This document shows positions 1 to 5,331 of a DNA stretch of 5,412 nucleotides, piece by piece. The notes below the pieces were generated by a model, which saw only the letters and a program-made list of their open reading frames with translations, searched no databases and was not told the DNA's origin. The translations under genes were made by a program, and so were the position numbers. Every line of letters starts with the position of its first letter. The stretch's first letter is position 1. This DNA is from JBEVMS01 sp040508515 (lineage in GTDB: Bacteria; Pseudomonadota; Gammaproteobacteria; Xanthomonadales; Rhodanobacteraceae): assembly GCA_040508515.1 (NCBI GenBank), contig JBEVMS010000170.1, positions 1 to 5,412 on the forward strand, in the 5' to 3' direction.

Positions 1-833
1 CACACTTCCATCAGTTGCAGCAGCTCGTTTTTCTGCTGGAACGCCTCGAAAAGTTCGCGCAACCGCCCCAGGTTGGCCAGCTCCGAATAGCCCATTAGGT
101 TGGTCTGACCGCTGACCAGCACGTCACCTTGACCTTCCGGCGCGAACGTTGCGGCTGCCAGTTCAACCGCGCTGGACAACAGTCGATTGAGTTCGCTGCC
201 GGCCTCGCGCAGTTCCACCAGCAAGTGAGCGCGGATGTCATCCAGACGCAAGCCGACAAAGTGCGCGTTGATGTAGTTGGCCGCCTGCTCCAGTTCGCCA
301 CCGTCGACCGGCTTGGGCAACTGAACCACTCGGTTCTGTACCTGATTGTCGGAAAACACCAGAATCACCAGCACTTGCGCGCCAGGCAGCGGCACAAAAT
401 CGATATGCCGCAGCGGAAAATCGGCCTGACGAGGCACCGTCACCACACCGGCGAAGTGAGTCATCGCCGACAGCAGGGTCGAGACGTTGCCCAGCAAATC
501 GCGCGTAGTGCTCGGGCCGGGCGGCATTTCACGCTGCAATCGCGCCATTTCGCCGCGCGGCAACGGCTTGAGTTCGATCAGGCTGTCGACGAACAAACGC
601 AGACCGCGCGGCGTCGGGACCCGGCCGGCCGAGGTATGCGGCGAGGCGACTAGGCCGGCGTCTTCCAGATCAGCCAGAATGTTGCGGATGGTCGCCGCGC
701 TGACATCCAGCCCGGACGAACGCGAGAGCGTGCGCGAGCCGACCGGCTCGCCATCGACCAGGTATTGCGCAATCAAACTGCGCAGCAAGCTGCGGGCGCG
801 CGCATCGAGATCATGGCCGGGGAGCTTGAGCAT
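1..833 (-). CDS. hrcA: Heat-inducible transcription repressor HrcA (partial, C-terminus outside window)
   Basis: HrcA represses heat-shock genes by binding CIRCE operators, and its activity depends on GroEL. I translated the minus strand from the ATG at 833: it stays open for 277 codons to the window edge. The N-terminal winged-helix region is clear: a DGEPVGSRTL segment (residues 28-36), a recognition-helix segment SAATIRNILADLEDAGL (45-61) and the family hallmark SPHTSAGRVPT (64-74). The middle part has FRHIDFVPL-like and VQNRV strands (here LRHIDFVPL and QVQNRV), and the visible end has a GQTNLMG...LRELFEAF stretch, all typical of HrcA. Family members are about 340-350 aa, so roughly 70 residues are missing. 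The start is supported by an AAGGA Shine-Dalgarno at 847-843, 9 nt from the ATG. The grpE-dnaK-dnaJ genes usually follow, which would lie left of the window. Divergent from recN. Confidence 0.95.
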   Translation of the reverse strand, partial: MLKLPGHDLDARARSLLRSLIAQYLVDGEPVGSRTLSRSSGLDVSAATIRNILADLEDAGLVASPHTSAGRVPTPRGLRLFVDSLIELKPLPRGEMARLQREMPPGPSTTRDLLGNVSTLLSAMTHFAGVVTVPRQADFPLRHIDFVPLPGAQVLVILVFSDNQVQNRVVQLPKPVDGGELEQAANYINAHFVGLRLDDIRAHLLVELREAGSELNRLLSSAVELAAATFAPEGQGDVLVSGQTNLMGYSELANLGRLRELFEAFQQKNELLQLMEV

Positions 834-858
834 CAGTAGCAGTCCTTGAGACTACAAA

Positions 859-887
859 CTAATAAGGTCTCGCGCGCCCACTTGCAA
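859..887 (-). promoter_or_regulatory. Candidate hrcA promoter
   Basis: On the minus strand, TTGCAA (887-882) and TATTAG (864-859) are separated by 17 nt. Each matches the sigma-70 hexamer at 4 of 6 positions. Transcription would begin near 852, giving a leader of about 18 nt that contains the AAGGA ribosome site. The -35 reads CTTGCAA, also close to the sigma-32 element CTTGAAA, but the -10 area (ACCTTATTA) is a poor match to CCCCATTTA. The sigma class is therefore open. Confidence 0.4.
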
Positions 888-933
888 GTAGCCGCCGCCG
901 CGATCGTCGCGCTATTCCGATGGCGCCTGCCGC

Positions 934-939
934 TACAAT
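934..939 (+). promoter_or_regulatory. Candidate recN -10 element
   Basis: TACAAT matches the sigma-70 -10 consensus at 5 of 6 positions and lies 26 nt before the recN ATG, giving a leader of about 20 nt. No convincing -35 hexamer is found 16-18 nt upstream. No Shine-Dalgarno is visible before the ATG. Confidence 0.35.
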
Positions 940-965
940 CGCCCCACTCCAACGTTGCCAAACTT

Positions 966-2639
966 ATGCTCACATCGCTCTACGTCCGCCATTTCGCCGT
1001 CGTCGAAGAAGCCGAGATCAGCTTTGGGCCTGGCCTGACCGTCGTCAGCGGCGAAACCGGCGCCGGCAAGTCATTGTTGGTGGACGCGTTGATGCTGCTC
1101 GGCGGCGCGCGCGCCGACTCGGGCATGGTACGTGCCGGCAGCGACCGCGCCGAGCTGGCCGCCGAGTTCAGCCTGGCCGACCTCCCCGCCGCGCGCCAAT
1201 GGCTTGCCGATGAGGAACTGGACGACGACGACCATTGCCAGTTGCGTCGAGTGATCCGCGCCGAGGGCAGCTCGCGCGCCTGGATCAATGGTCGCCCGGC
1301 CAACGCCAGTCAATTAGGCGAACTGGCCAGCCTGCTGATCGAAATCCACGGCCAGCACGAGCATCAGGCGCTGCTTTCACGCAGCCATCAACTGGGCTTG
1401 CTGGATGCCTACGCCGGTCACGAGCCCTTGGTGGCTTCGCTGGCGACGATGGCCGCCGAATGGCGTGAGCTGGCTGGCAAGATTCGGCAACTGGCCGGCG
1501 GCGATGATCGCGAGCAGCGCCTTGAACTGCTTCGCCACGAACGCGACGAACTGGAAAAATGGGCGCTGACACCGGAACACATGCTCGAACTGGAAGCCAA
1601 CCACAAACGCCTGGCCAACGCCGGTCGTCTGGCCGAAGGGGCCTCAGGGGTAGTCGAGCTGATCGACGGCGACGGCGAATTCGCGCTGCGCCGCGCACTG
1701 GGCCGGGCGCATGCCGAACTGCTCAAGCTGGGCGAACTGGACGCGCGACTTGTCCCCATGCTGGAACTGCTGGACAACGCCGAGATTCAGCTGGGTGAAG
1801 CGGTCGATGCGCTGAGTCGTTACGCGCAGGCCGTGGAACTGGACCCTGAGCGTTTTACTGAAGTCGACACGCATCTGACCCGGCTGCACGAACTGGCCCG
1901 TCGGCATCGCCTGCCAGTCAACCAACTGCATGACAAGCTGATCAGCTTGCAGGGTGAGCTGGCGATCCTGGAGGGTGCCGGGGAGGCTCTGGAAGTGCTC
2001 GCCGCGCGCCGGCAACAGTTGCTCAGCGACTACACCCGCGCGGCCGCTCAACTGAGCGCGCAACGACAACAGGCCGCGGTTCGACTGGGTCAGGAAGTCA
2101 GCGCCCTGATGAGCGAGCTGGGCATGGCCGGTGGCTTACTGCAGATCGCGCTTGAAGCGACCGACGATGACGAGCCCGATGCGCAAGGCCGCGAGCGCTG
2201 CGAACTGCTGGTCAGCGCTAACCCCGGCCAGCCGCCGCGTCCCTTACGCAAGGTGGCATCCGGTGGCGAACTGGCGCGTATCAGTCTGGCCATCGAAGTG
2301 GCCACTCTTGGCAGCGACAGTATCGGCAGCATGGTGTTCGATGAAGTCGATACCGGCATCGGCGGCGCCGTCGCCGAAGTGGTCGGCCAGAAGCTTCGCG
2401 CCCTGGGCGCCCAGCGTCAGGTGCTGTGCGTCACCCACCTGCCCCAAGTGGCCGCGCAAGGCCATGCCCACTTACGCGTGGCCAAGCACAGCGATGGCGA
2501 GGCGACCCGCACACGCATCGAGAAACTGGACGCCAGCGGTAGACGCGATGAGCTGGCGCGGATGCTGGGCGGCGTTGAAATCACTCGCGAAACCAAGGCC
2601 CACGCCAAGCAGATGCTGAGCCGCGCGCAACTCGATTGA
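966..2639 (+). CDS. recN: DNA repair protein RecN
   Basis: RecN is a cytoplasmic SMC-like ATPase that helps process and hold together DNA ends in recombinational repair of double-strand breaks. The protein is 557 aa, close to the usual 550-560. Visible motifs are Walker A GETGAGKS (residues 29-36), the HGQHEHQALL segment (129-138), a glutamate-, leucine- and arginine-rich coiled-coil centre (about 160-380), the ABC signature ASGGELARISLA (431-442), Walker B MVFDEVDTGIGG (456-467, D459/E460) and the switch histidine in CVTHLPQVAAQ (H491). The start at 966 is chosen because MLTSLYVRHFAVVEEAEI aligns with the family N-terminus. The frame is open upstream to a TTG at 846, but that 40-residue extension has no family resemblance and would run through the hrcA promoter. 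There is no obvious Shine-Dalgarno. RecN is an SOS gene in many bacteria, but no clear LexA box is visible here. All catalytic motifs are intact. Confidence 0.97.
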   Translation: MLTSLYVRHFAVVEEAEISFGPGLTVVSGETGAGKSLLVDALMLLGGARADSGMVRAGSDRAELAAEFSLADLPAARQWLADEELDDDDHCQLRRVIRAEGSSRAWINGRPANASQLGELASLLIEIHGQHEHQALLSRSHQLGLLDAYAGHEPLVASLATMAAEWRELAGKIRQLAGGDDREQRLELLRHERDELEKWALTPEHMLELEANHKRLANAGRLAEGASGVVELIDGDGEFALRRALGRAHAELLKLGELDARLVPMLELLDNAEIQLGEAVDALSRYAQAVELDPERFTEVDTHLTRLHELARRHRLPVNQLHDKLISLQGELAILEGAGEALEVLAARRQQLLSDYTRAAAQLSAQRQQAAVRLGQEVSALMSELGMAGGLLQIALEATDDDEPDAQGRERCELLVSANPGQPPRPLRKVASGGELARISLAIEVATLGSDSIGSMVFDEVDTGIGGAVAEVVGQKLRALGAQRQVLCVTHLPQVAAQGHAHLRVAKHSDGEATRTRIEKLDASGRRDELARMLGGVEITRETKAHAKQMLSRAQLD

Positions 2640-2685
2640 CAGACAGTTGAAAAACATCGCCGCGCAAAACGGAGCTTTGACCGGC

Positions 2686-2717
2686 GCGACTGGGAAGGCG
2701 TTCACCTTAACAGTCGC
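2686..2717. other. Imperfect hairpin in the recN 3' region
   Basis: GCGACT (2686-2691) pairs with AGTCGC (2712-2717). Inside, AAGG (2695-2698) pairs with CCTT (2705-2708) around a 6-nt loop, with a 3x3 internal loop between. No T-run follows on either strand, so it is not a classical terminator. It may stabilise the recN mRNA end or help stop transcription. Confidence 0.3.
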
Positions 2718-2747
2718 CCTAACTCCCGAAGCCTCTCTTAGACGTTC

Positions 2748-2766
2748 AAACCTGGCCGGCCGGTTT
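2748..2766. terminator. Possible bidirectional terminator hairpin between convergent genes
   Basis: AAACC-t-GG / CC-GGTTT forms a 7-bp stem with one bulged T and a CCGG loop, centred on the GGCCGGCC palindrome. The A and T runs are part of the stem, so each strand ends in a short T tract (GGTTTAAT on plus, GGTTTGAA on minus). The place, between two converging genes, fits a shared terminator, but the T tracts are short. Confidence 0.4.
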
Positions 2767-2780
2767 AATGTGATGAAACA

Positions 2781-2801
2781 TGAGGCTAACCTTCTGCCTC
2801 A
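2781..2801 (-). terminator. Possible weak terminator at the end of the response-regulator gene
   Basis: TGAGGC (2781-2786) and GCCTCA (2796-2801) form a 6-bp stem with a 9-nt loop. The hairpin begins at the TGA stop of the leftward regulator gene (2801-2799) and is followed on the minus strand by the T-containing tract ATGTTTCATCACATT. The stem is short and the tract is interrupted, so any termination would be weak or would rely on the hairpin at 2748-2766. Confidence 0.35.
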
Positions 2802-3434
2802 ACAACGCCCGGCGATCAACCCGCGCTCACTCGCCATCCGGTAAAGATCAAGTTCCGAGCCGGCGCCGAGTTTACCCATCAGACTGGCACGATGGATGTA
2901 GACGGTTTTCTGTCCGATGCCAAGCTCTGCCGCCACCTGCTTGGGCGCACGCCCTGCAGCCAGCAGCAGAAACACTTCGCGCTCGCGGGTGGTCAGCCGG
3001 TTCAGTGGGTCAAGCGCAGCACTGGGGCGATCGGCACGCCGCTTGCGCAGATCCGAGCTTAAGAACGTCTCGCCAAGCATCACCGCGCGCAAACCCGCCA
3101 CGAGTTCTTCCGGCGCCACACCCTTGGTCACGTAGCCACTCGCGCCGCGGCGCAGGGCTTCGGAGACATAAGGCTCGCCATCATGCATTGACAACACCAC
3201 GATCCGGGAGCGTGGCGCCACGCTAAGCAGATGCTCGATCAACGGCAACCCGCTGCCATCGGGGAGAGAGAGATCCAACGCGACCAAGTCGGGCTGGCAC
3301 TGGCCGACCGCCTCGACCGCATCATCGGCGCAGCGGCATTCGGCAATGACATCCAGATCGGGCTCCAACTCGATGAGTCGCTTAAACCCTTCGCGGACGA
3401 TGGCGTGGTCGTCGACCAATACGATGCTAGGCAT
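2799..3434 (-). CDS. NarL/FixJ-family two-component response regulator
   Basis: A DNA-binding response regulator of 211 aa, the usual length for the NarL/UhpA/GacA family. The receiver domain (about 1-120) has the acidic pair D8-D9 (VLVDDHA), phosphoacceptor D54 (VALDLSLPDGSG), switch residue S82 (VVLSMHD) and conserved K104 (GYVTKG). The LuxR-type helix-turn-helix (about 143-207) has LTTREREVFLLLAAGRAPKQ and the recognition part VAAELGIGQKTVYIHRASLM, then a KLGAGSELDLYRMA helix. The frame opens 13 codons earlier at 3473, but MPSIVLVDDHA is the standard family N-terminus, so 3434 is preferred. An AGGTGG lies only 1 nt before this ATG, too close to act as a normal ribosome site. It is divergent from a HisKA_3 kinase across 77 bp, the usual partner for this class. 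The regulated genes are unknown and UhpA-like names would be guesswork. Confidence 0.93.
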   Translation of the reverse strand: MPSIVLVDDHAIVREGFKRLIELEPDLDVIAECRCADDAVEAVGQCQPDLVALDLSLPDGSGLPLIEHLLSVAPRSRIVVLSMHDGEPYVSEALRRGASGYVTKGVAPEELVAGLRAVMLGETFLSSDLRKRRADRPSAALDPLNRLTTREREVFLLLAAGRAPKQVAAELGIGQKTVYIHRASLMGKLGAGSELDLYRMASERGLIAGRC

Positions 3435-3441
3435 GCCACCT

Positions 3442-3450
3442 ACTGTAACA
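3442..3450 (-). promoter_or_regulatory. Extended -10 element of the response-regulator gene
   Basis: On the minus strand TGTTACAGT (3450-3442) fits TGnTAnnnT exactly. It ends 7 nt before the ATG at 3434, so the expected transcription start falls at or next to the start codon, implying a leaderless mRNA. No -35 is needed for an extended -10, and none is evident. Confidence 0.45.
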
Positions 3451-3499
3451 GCCGCCTGCCGCCACGAGCGCACCAGCCAGGTTTCGCGACGCCATGTAA

Positions 3500-3505
3500 T
3501 AACAT
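3500..3505 (+). promoter_or_regulatory. Candidate -10 element of the kinase gene (leaderless)
   Basis: TAACAT fits TAnnnT and ends 6 nt before the kinase ATG at 3512, placing the start of transcription at about the A of ATG. There is no Shine-Dalgarno before this ATG, consistent with a leaderless mRNA. TGTAAT (3495-3500) is an overlapping alternative -10 with a 5/6 match. Confidence 0.35.
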
Positions 3506-3511
3506 CGGCCC

Positions 3512-5083
3512 ATGTCCGTTCTCACCCTTAATCGCTGGTCAGGCCCCGCGCTGGCGCTGGCTTATTTTTGCATCTGGCTGGCGCTATGGCCGACCACGCA
3601 GCCCTATTGGATGCTGCCTTTCGGCTTGCGTTTCGGCGTCCTCTTACTGATGCCGCCGCGACGCTGGGGCTGGGTGCTCGCAGCGGAGCTGCTCGCGTCA
3701 GGCCTGGCTTACACAGCCGGCGGCCACAATCGCTATTGGCTCAGCTTCGTAATTGACGAATTGCCTGAGCCAATCGTGGTGGCCGTCTGCTTGCTTTTGC
3801 TGCGACGCGCGCACCTTCAACCTCGCCTGCGCGAACCTGAGGATGTTTCCCGCTTATTGCTATCAGCGGCGCTGACCGTCATCGCCGCGACCACCGCCGA
3901 AGCGACGATATGGGCGCTGATCCACCAGTCGCCCAGCCAGGAGCTGATGATCCAGGCCCTGGGCCAGAGCCTGCTGGGCAATTATGTGGGGGTGCTGCTG
4001 ATCGTGCCGATTCTGGTGATGTGGTTTCGCGCGCCCCCGACCCGGCACGATCTTGATGGCCTGATCATCGATGGCCTGCGCGTCTTGCTACCGGCACTCA
4101 CGATCCTGCTGGTGTTATCCGAACATAGCGCGCCGCAGCCGCAATTCGCGCGTGTGCTCTCGCTGGCGCCGGTCTTGTTCTTCGCCTTTCGCCACGGCTG
4201 GCGCGGCGCCAGTCTCGCCATGCTGATTTCCAGCCTGGGCCTTACATTGGTTGATCGACTGGTCAGCCATGATGCACCGCCGGCCGCAGCCAATTTGTTT
4301 CTGGCCGTCGCCGGTACCGGCGCATTGATGCTGGGCGCCGCGACCGACGCGCTACGTCGCAGCAACGATCGCGTGACCGAGCAAAACGCCTACCTAGCCG
4401 CCGCCAATCGGCGGCTCGATCATCTGGCACAGCAACTCAGGGAAGCCGCTCGCGGTAACCTTCAAACGGAAGAAAACCAGCGCCGCCACATGGCCGCCGA
4501 GCTGCACGACGAACTGGGACAAAATCTCACCGCCATACAAACCCACGTCAAATTGGCCCAAGCGCGACTGCATCTGGCCGGCATGGACGACGTCGCCAGC
4601 GCGATCAACAGCATCTTGAGTCACATGCGACGCGCTTTGCATCGGCTGCTGGACAATCTACGACCGGCCGTACTGGATGAATTCGGCCTGCTGCGCGCAC
4701 TGGATGAAGGCCCGGTGCGTGATTTGCTGAACGCGGCTGGCATCAGCTATCGCACGCAGTTGCACGGCGATCCACGCCTGCTCGACGACGACACCCGCAC
4801 TGCCATTTATCGGATCGTGCAGGAAAGCGCCACCAATACGGTGAAGCACGCCCAGGCAAGCGAGTTTCGACTGCGCCTTCGCATCGGTGAACGCGAAGGC
4901 GATGCGCTTGCATTCCTGGACATCCGCGACAACGGCAATGGCATTACCAGCGCCAACAGCACCGAGGGTGGCCGGGGGTTACGCGGCATGCGCGACCGCG
5001 TCACCTCCTTGGGAGGGCAATTTAAACTCCGCTCCAACGAAACCGGAGTTCACCTGCGGATACTGCTTCGCGGGCAGCCCTGA
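3512..5083 (+). CDS. MASE1-type membrane sensor histidine kinase (HisKA_3 / HATPase_c)
   Basis: An inner-membrane sensor kinase of 523 aa, probably the partner of the divergent NarL-type regulator. Residues 10-280 are a run of about eight hydrophobic segments resembling the MASE1 sensory domain: the early PYWMLPFGLRFGVLLLMPPR (31-50) and the GNYVGVLLIVPILVMW segment (156-171) are the most typical. A linker helix (about 281-325, likely coiled coil) leads to the HisKA_3 dimerisation domain with RRHMAAELHDELGQNLTAIQ (324-343), phosphoacceptor H332, followed by LLDNLRPAVLDEFGLLRAL (379-397). The ATPase domain has the N-box YRIVQESATNTVKHAQAS (433-450, N442), G1 box DNGNGI (473-478) and G2 box GRGLRGMRDRV (488-498). 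All catalytic residues are present. The signal is unknown: MASE1 is membrane-embedded with no obvious periplasmic domain. No separate terminator follows; the small RNA locus begins within about 85 bp. Confidence 0.93.
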   Translation: MSVLTLNRWSGPALALAYFCIWLALWPTTQPYWMLPFGLRFGVLLLMPPRRWGWVLAAELLASGLAYTAGGHNRYWLSFVIDELPEPIVVAVCLLLLRRAHLQPRLREPEDVSRLLLSAALTVIAATTAEATIWALIHQSPSQELMIQALGQSLLGNYVGVLLIVPILVMWFRAPPTRHDLDGLIIDGLRVLLPALTILLVLSEHSAPQPQFARVLSLAPVLFFAFRHGWRGASLAMLISSLGLTLVDRLVSHDAPPAAANLFLAVAGTGALMLGAATDALRRSNDRVTEQNAYLAAANRRLDHLAQQLREAARGNLQTEENQRRHMAAELHDELGQNLTAIQTHVKLAQARLHLAGMDDVASAINSILSHMRRALHRLLDNLRPAVLDEFGLLRALDEGPVRDLLNAAGISYRTQLHGDPRLLDDDTRTAIYRIVQESATNTVKHAQASEFRLRLRIGEREGDALAFLDIRDNGNGITSANSTEGGRGLRGMRDRVTSLGGQFKLRSNETGVHLRILLRGQP

Positions 5084-5107
5084 TTGATTACCGGGAGGCA
5101 TGGCCGC

Positions 5108-5125
5108 TGTAAGGCATTTCCTAGG
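5108..5125 (+). promoter_or_regulatory. GacA/UvrY-type upstream activating sequence (candidate)
   Basis: TGTAAGGCATTTCCTAGG compared with the known UAS TGTAAGNNATNNCTTACA matches at all six positions of the left half, both central AT positions and three of six in the right half (11 of 14). In Pseudomonas and enterics this site lies before rsm/csr sRNA genes and is bound by the NarL-family regulator GacA/UvrY. Here it is centred about 50 bp before the likely start of the putative sRNA, a position suitable for activation. Confidence 0.55.
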
Positions 5126-5129
5126 AAAT
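5116..5129. repeat. 14-bp perfect palindrome overlapping the UAS-like site
   Basis: ATTTCCTAGGAAAT is a perfect 14-bp palindrome. It overlaps the right half of the UAS-like element, so it may be part of a dimeric regulator site or a second operator. A nested near-palindrome, GGAAATTTTCC (5124-5134), extends it to the right. Confidence 0.5.
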
Positions 5130-5147
5130 TTTCCGATAGCACCCATG

Positions 5148-5159
5148 TATAGGTATCGT
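5148..5159 (+). promoter_or_regulatory. Candidate -10 region of the small RNA
   Basis: Two overlapping candidates exist: TATAGG (5148-5153) and TATCGT (5154-5159, fits TAnnnT). Either would start transcription around 5160-5167. No good -35 is seen 17 nt upstream (TTCCGA for the second), as expected for an activator-dependent promoter. The exact start is not resolved. Confidence 0.3.
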
Positions 5160-5187
5160 TAATCTCTGTTCATCGATGTGGGGGAGC

Positions 5188-5205
5188 CGCCATCGCAAGA
5201 TGGTG
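5188..5205 (+). other. RNA hairpin with GCAA (GNRA) tetraloop
   Basis: CGCCATC (5188-5194) pairs with GATGGTG (5199-5205) through 7 bp including one G-U, closed by GCAA. GNRA tetraloops are a mark of selected RNA structure. It is the first hairpin of the putative sRNA; a GGGGGA (5180-5185) lies just before it. Confidence 0.6.
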
Positions 5206-5208
5206 AGC

Positions 5209-5236
5209 CATAACTACCGTGGGGACGGTAGTTATG
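5209..5236 (+). other. Perfect 12-bp hairpin with GGGG loop
   Basis: CATAACTACCGT (5209-5220) and ACGGTAGTTATG (5225-5236) are exact reverse complements around GGGG. If the closing U-A and G-C pairs open, the loop displays GUGGGGAC, which contains a GGA. No T-run follows, so it is not a terminator. Confidence 0.75.
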
Positions 5237-5238
5237 AA

Positions 5239-5256
5239 GGACGGCAGGAGCTGTCC
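5239..5256 (+). other. Hairpin exposing AGGA in a tetraloop (candidate CsrA/RsmA site)
   Basis: GGACGGC (5239-5245) pairs with GCTGTCC (5250-5256) as 7 bp including one G-U, with AGGA (5246-5249) as the loop. An exposed GGA at the tip of a short stem is the standard CsrA/RsmA binding arrangement. A second AGGA (5238-5241) lies at the base of the stem. Confidence 0.6.
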
Positions 5257-5331
5257 CGCCGCTACCGAAGGCCAGACCGGACAATCGCGAGCAATTCGCA
5301 GCCGTCCAGAAGGTCGATAGGAGCGGATCAG

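Noticed and set aside
129..849. Plus-strand reading frames opposite hrcA (129-653 and 487-849)
   Set aside because: They are antisense to an unmistakable HrcA coding sequence and have low-complexity, arginine-rich products typical of GC-rich shadow frames.
836..855. Small hairpin in the hrcA leader (GTA-GTC / GAC-tgc-TAC on minus) with the ribosome site AAGGA in its loop area; possible RNA thermometer
   Set aside because: Only two 3-bp helices with a bulge; too weak to support a thermosensor without further evidence.
846..965. Upstream extension of recN to a TTG at 846 (40 extra residues)
   Set aside because: The RecN family begins at the M encoded at 966; the extension has no family resemblance and overlaps the hrcA promoter and ribosome site.
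2748..2766. GGCCGGCC palindrome as a restriction or recombination site
   Set aside because: Its position between convergent genes and its flanking A/T arms are explained well by a terminator hairpin; no mobile-element signs are nearby.
2647..2844. 65-codon plus-strand frame starting with TTG after recN
   Set aside because: No ribosome site, overlaps the end of the response-regulator gene antisense, and spans several hairpins; no recognisable product.
5100..5162. 20-codon ORF (ATG at 5100, TAA at 5160) preceded by GGGAGG
   Set aside because: The Shine-Dalgarno-like sequence is only 1 nt from the ATG, and the frame runs through the UAS-like palindrome and promoter; the composition fits regulatory DNA better.
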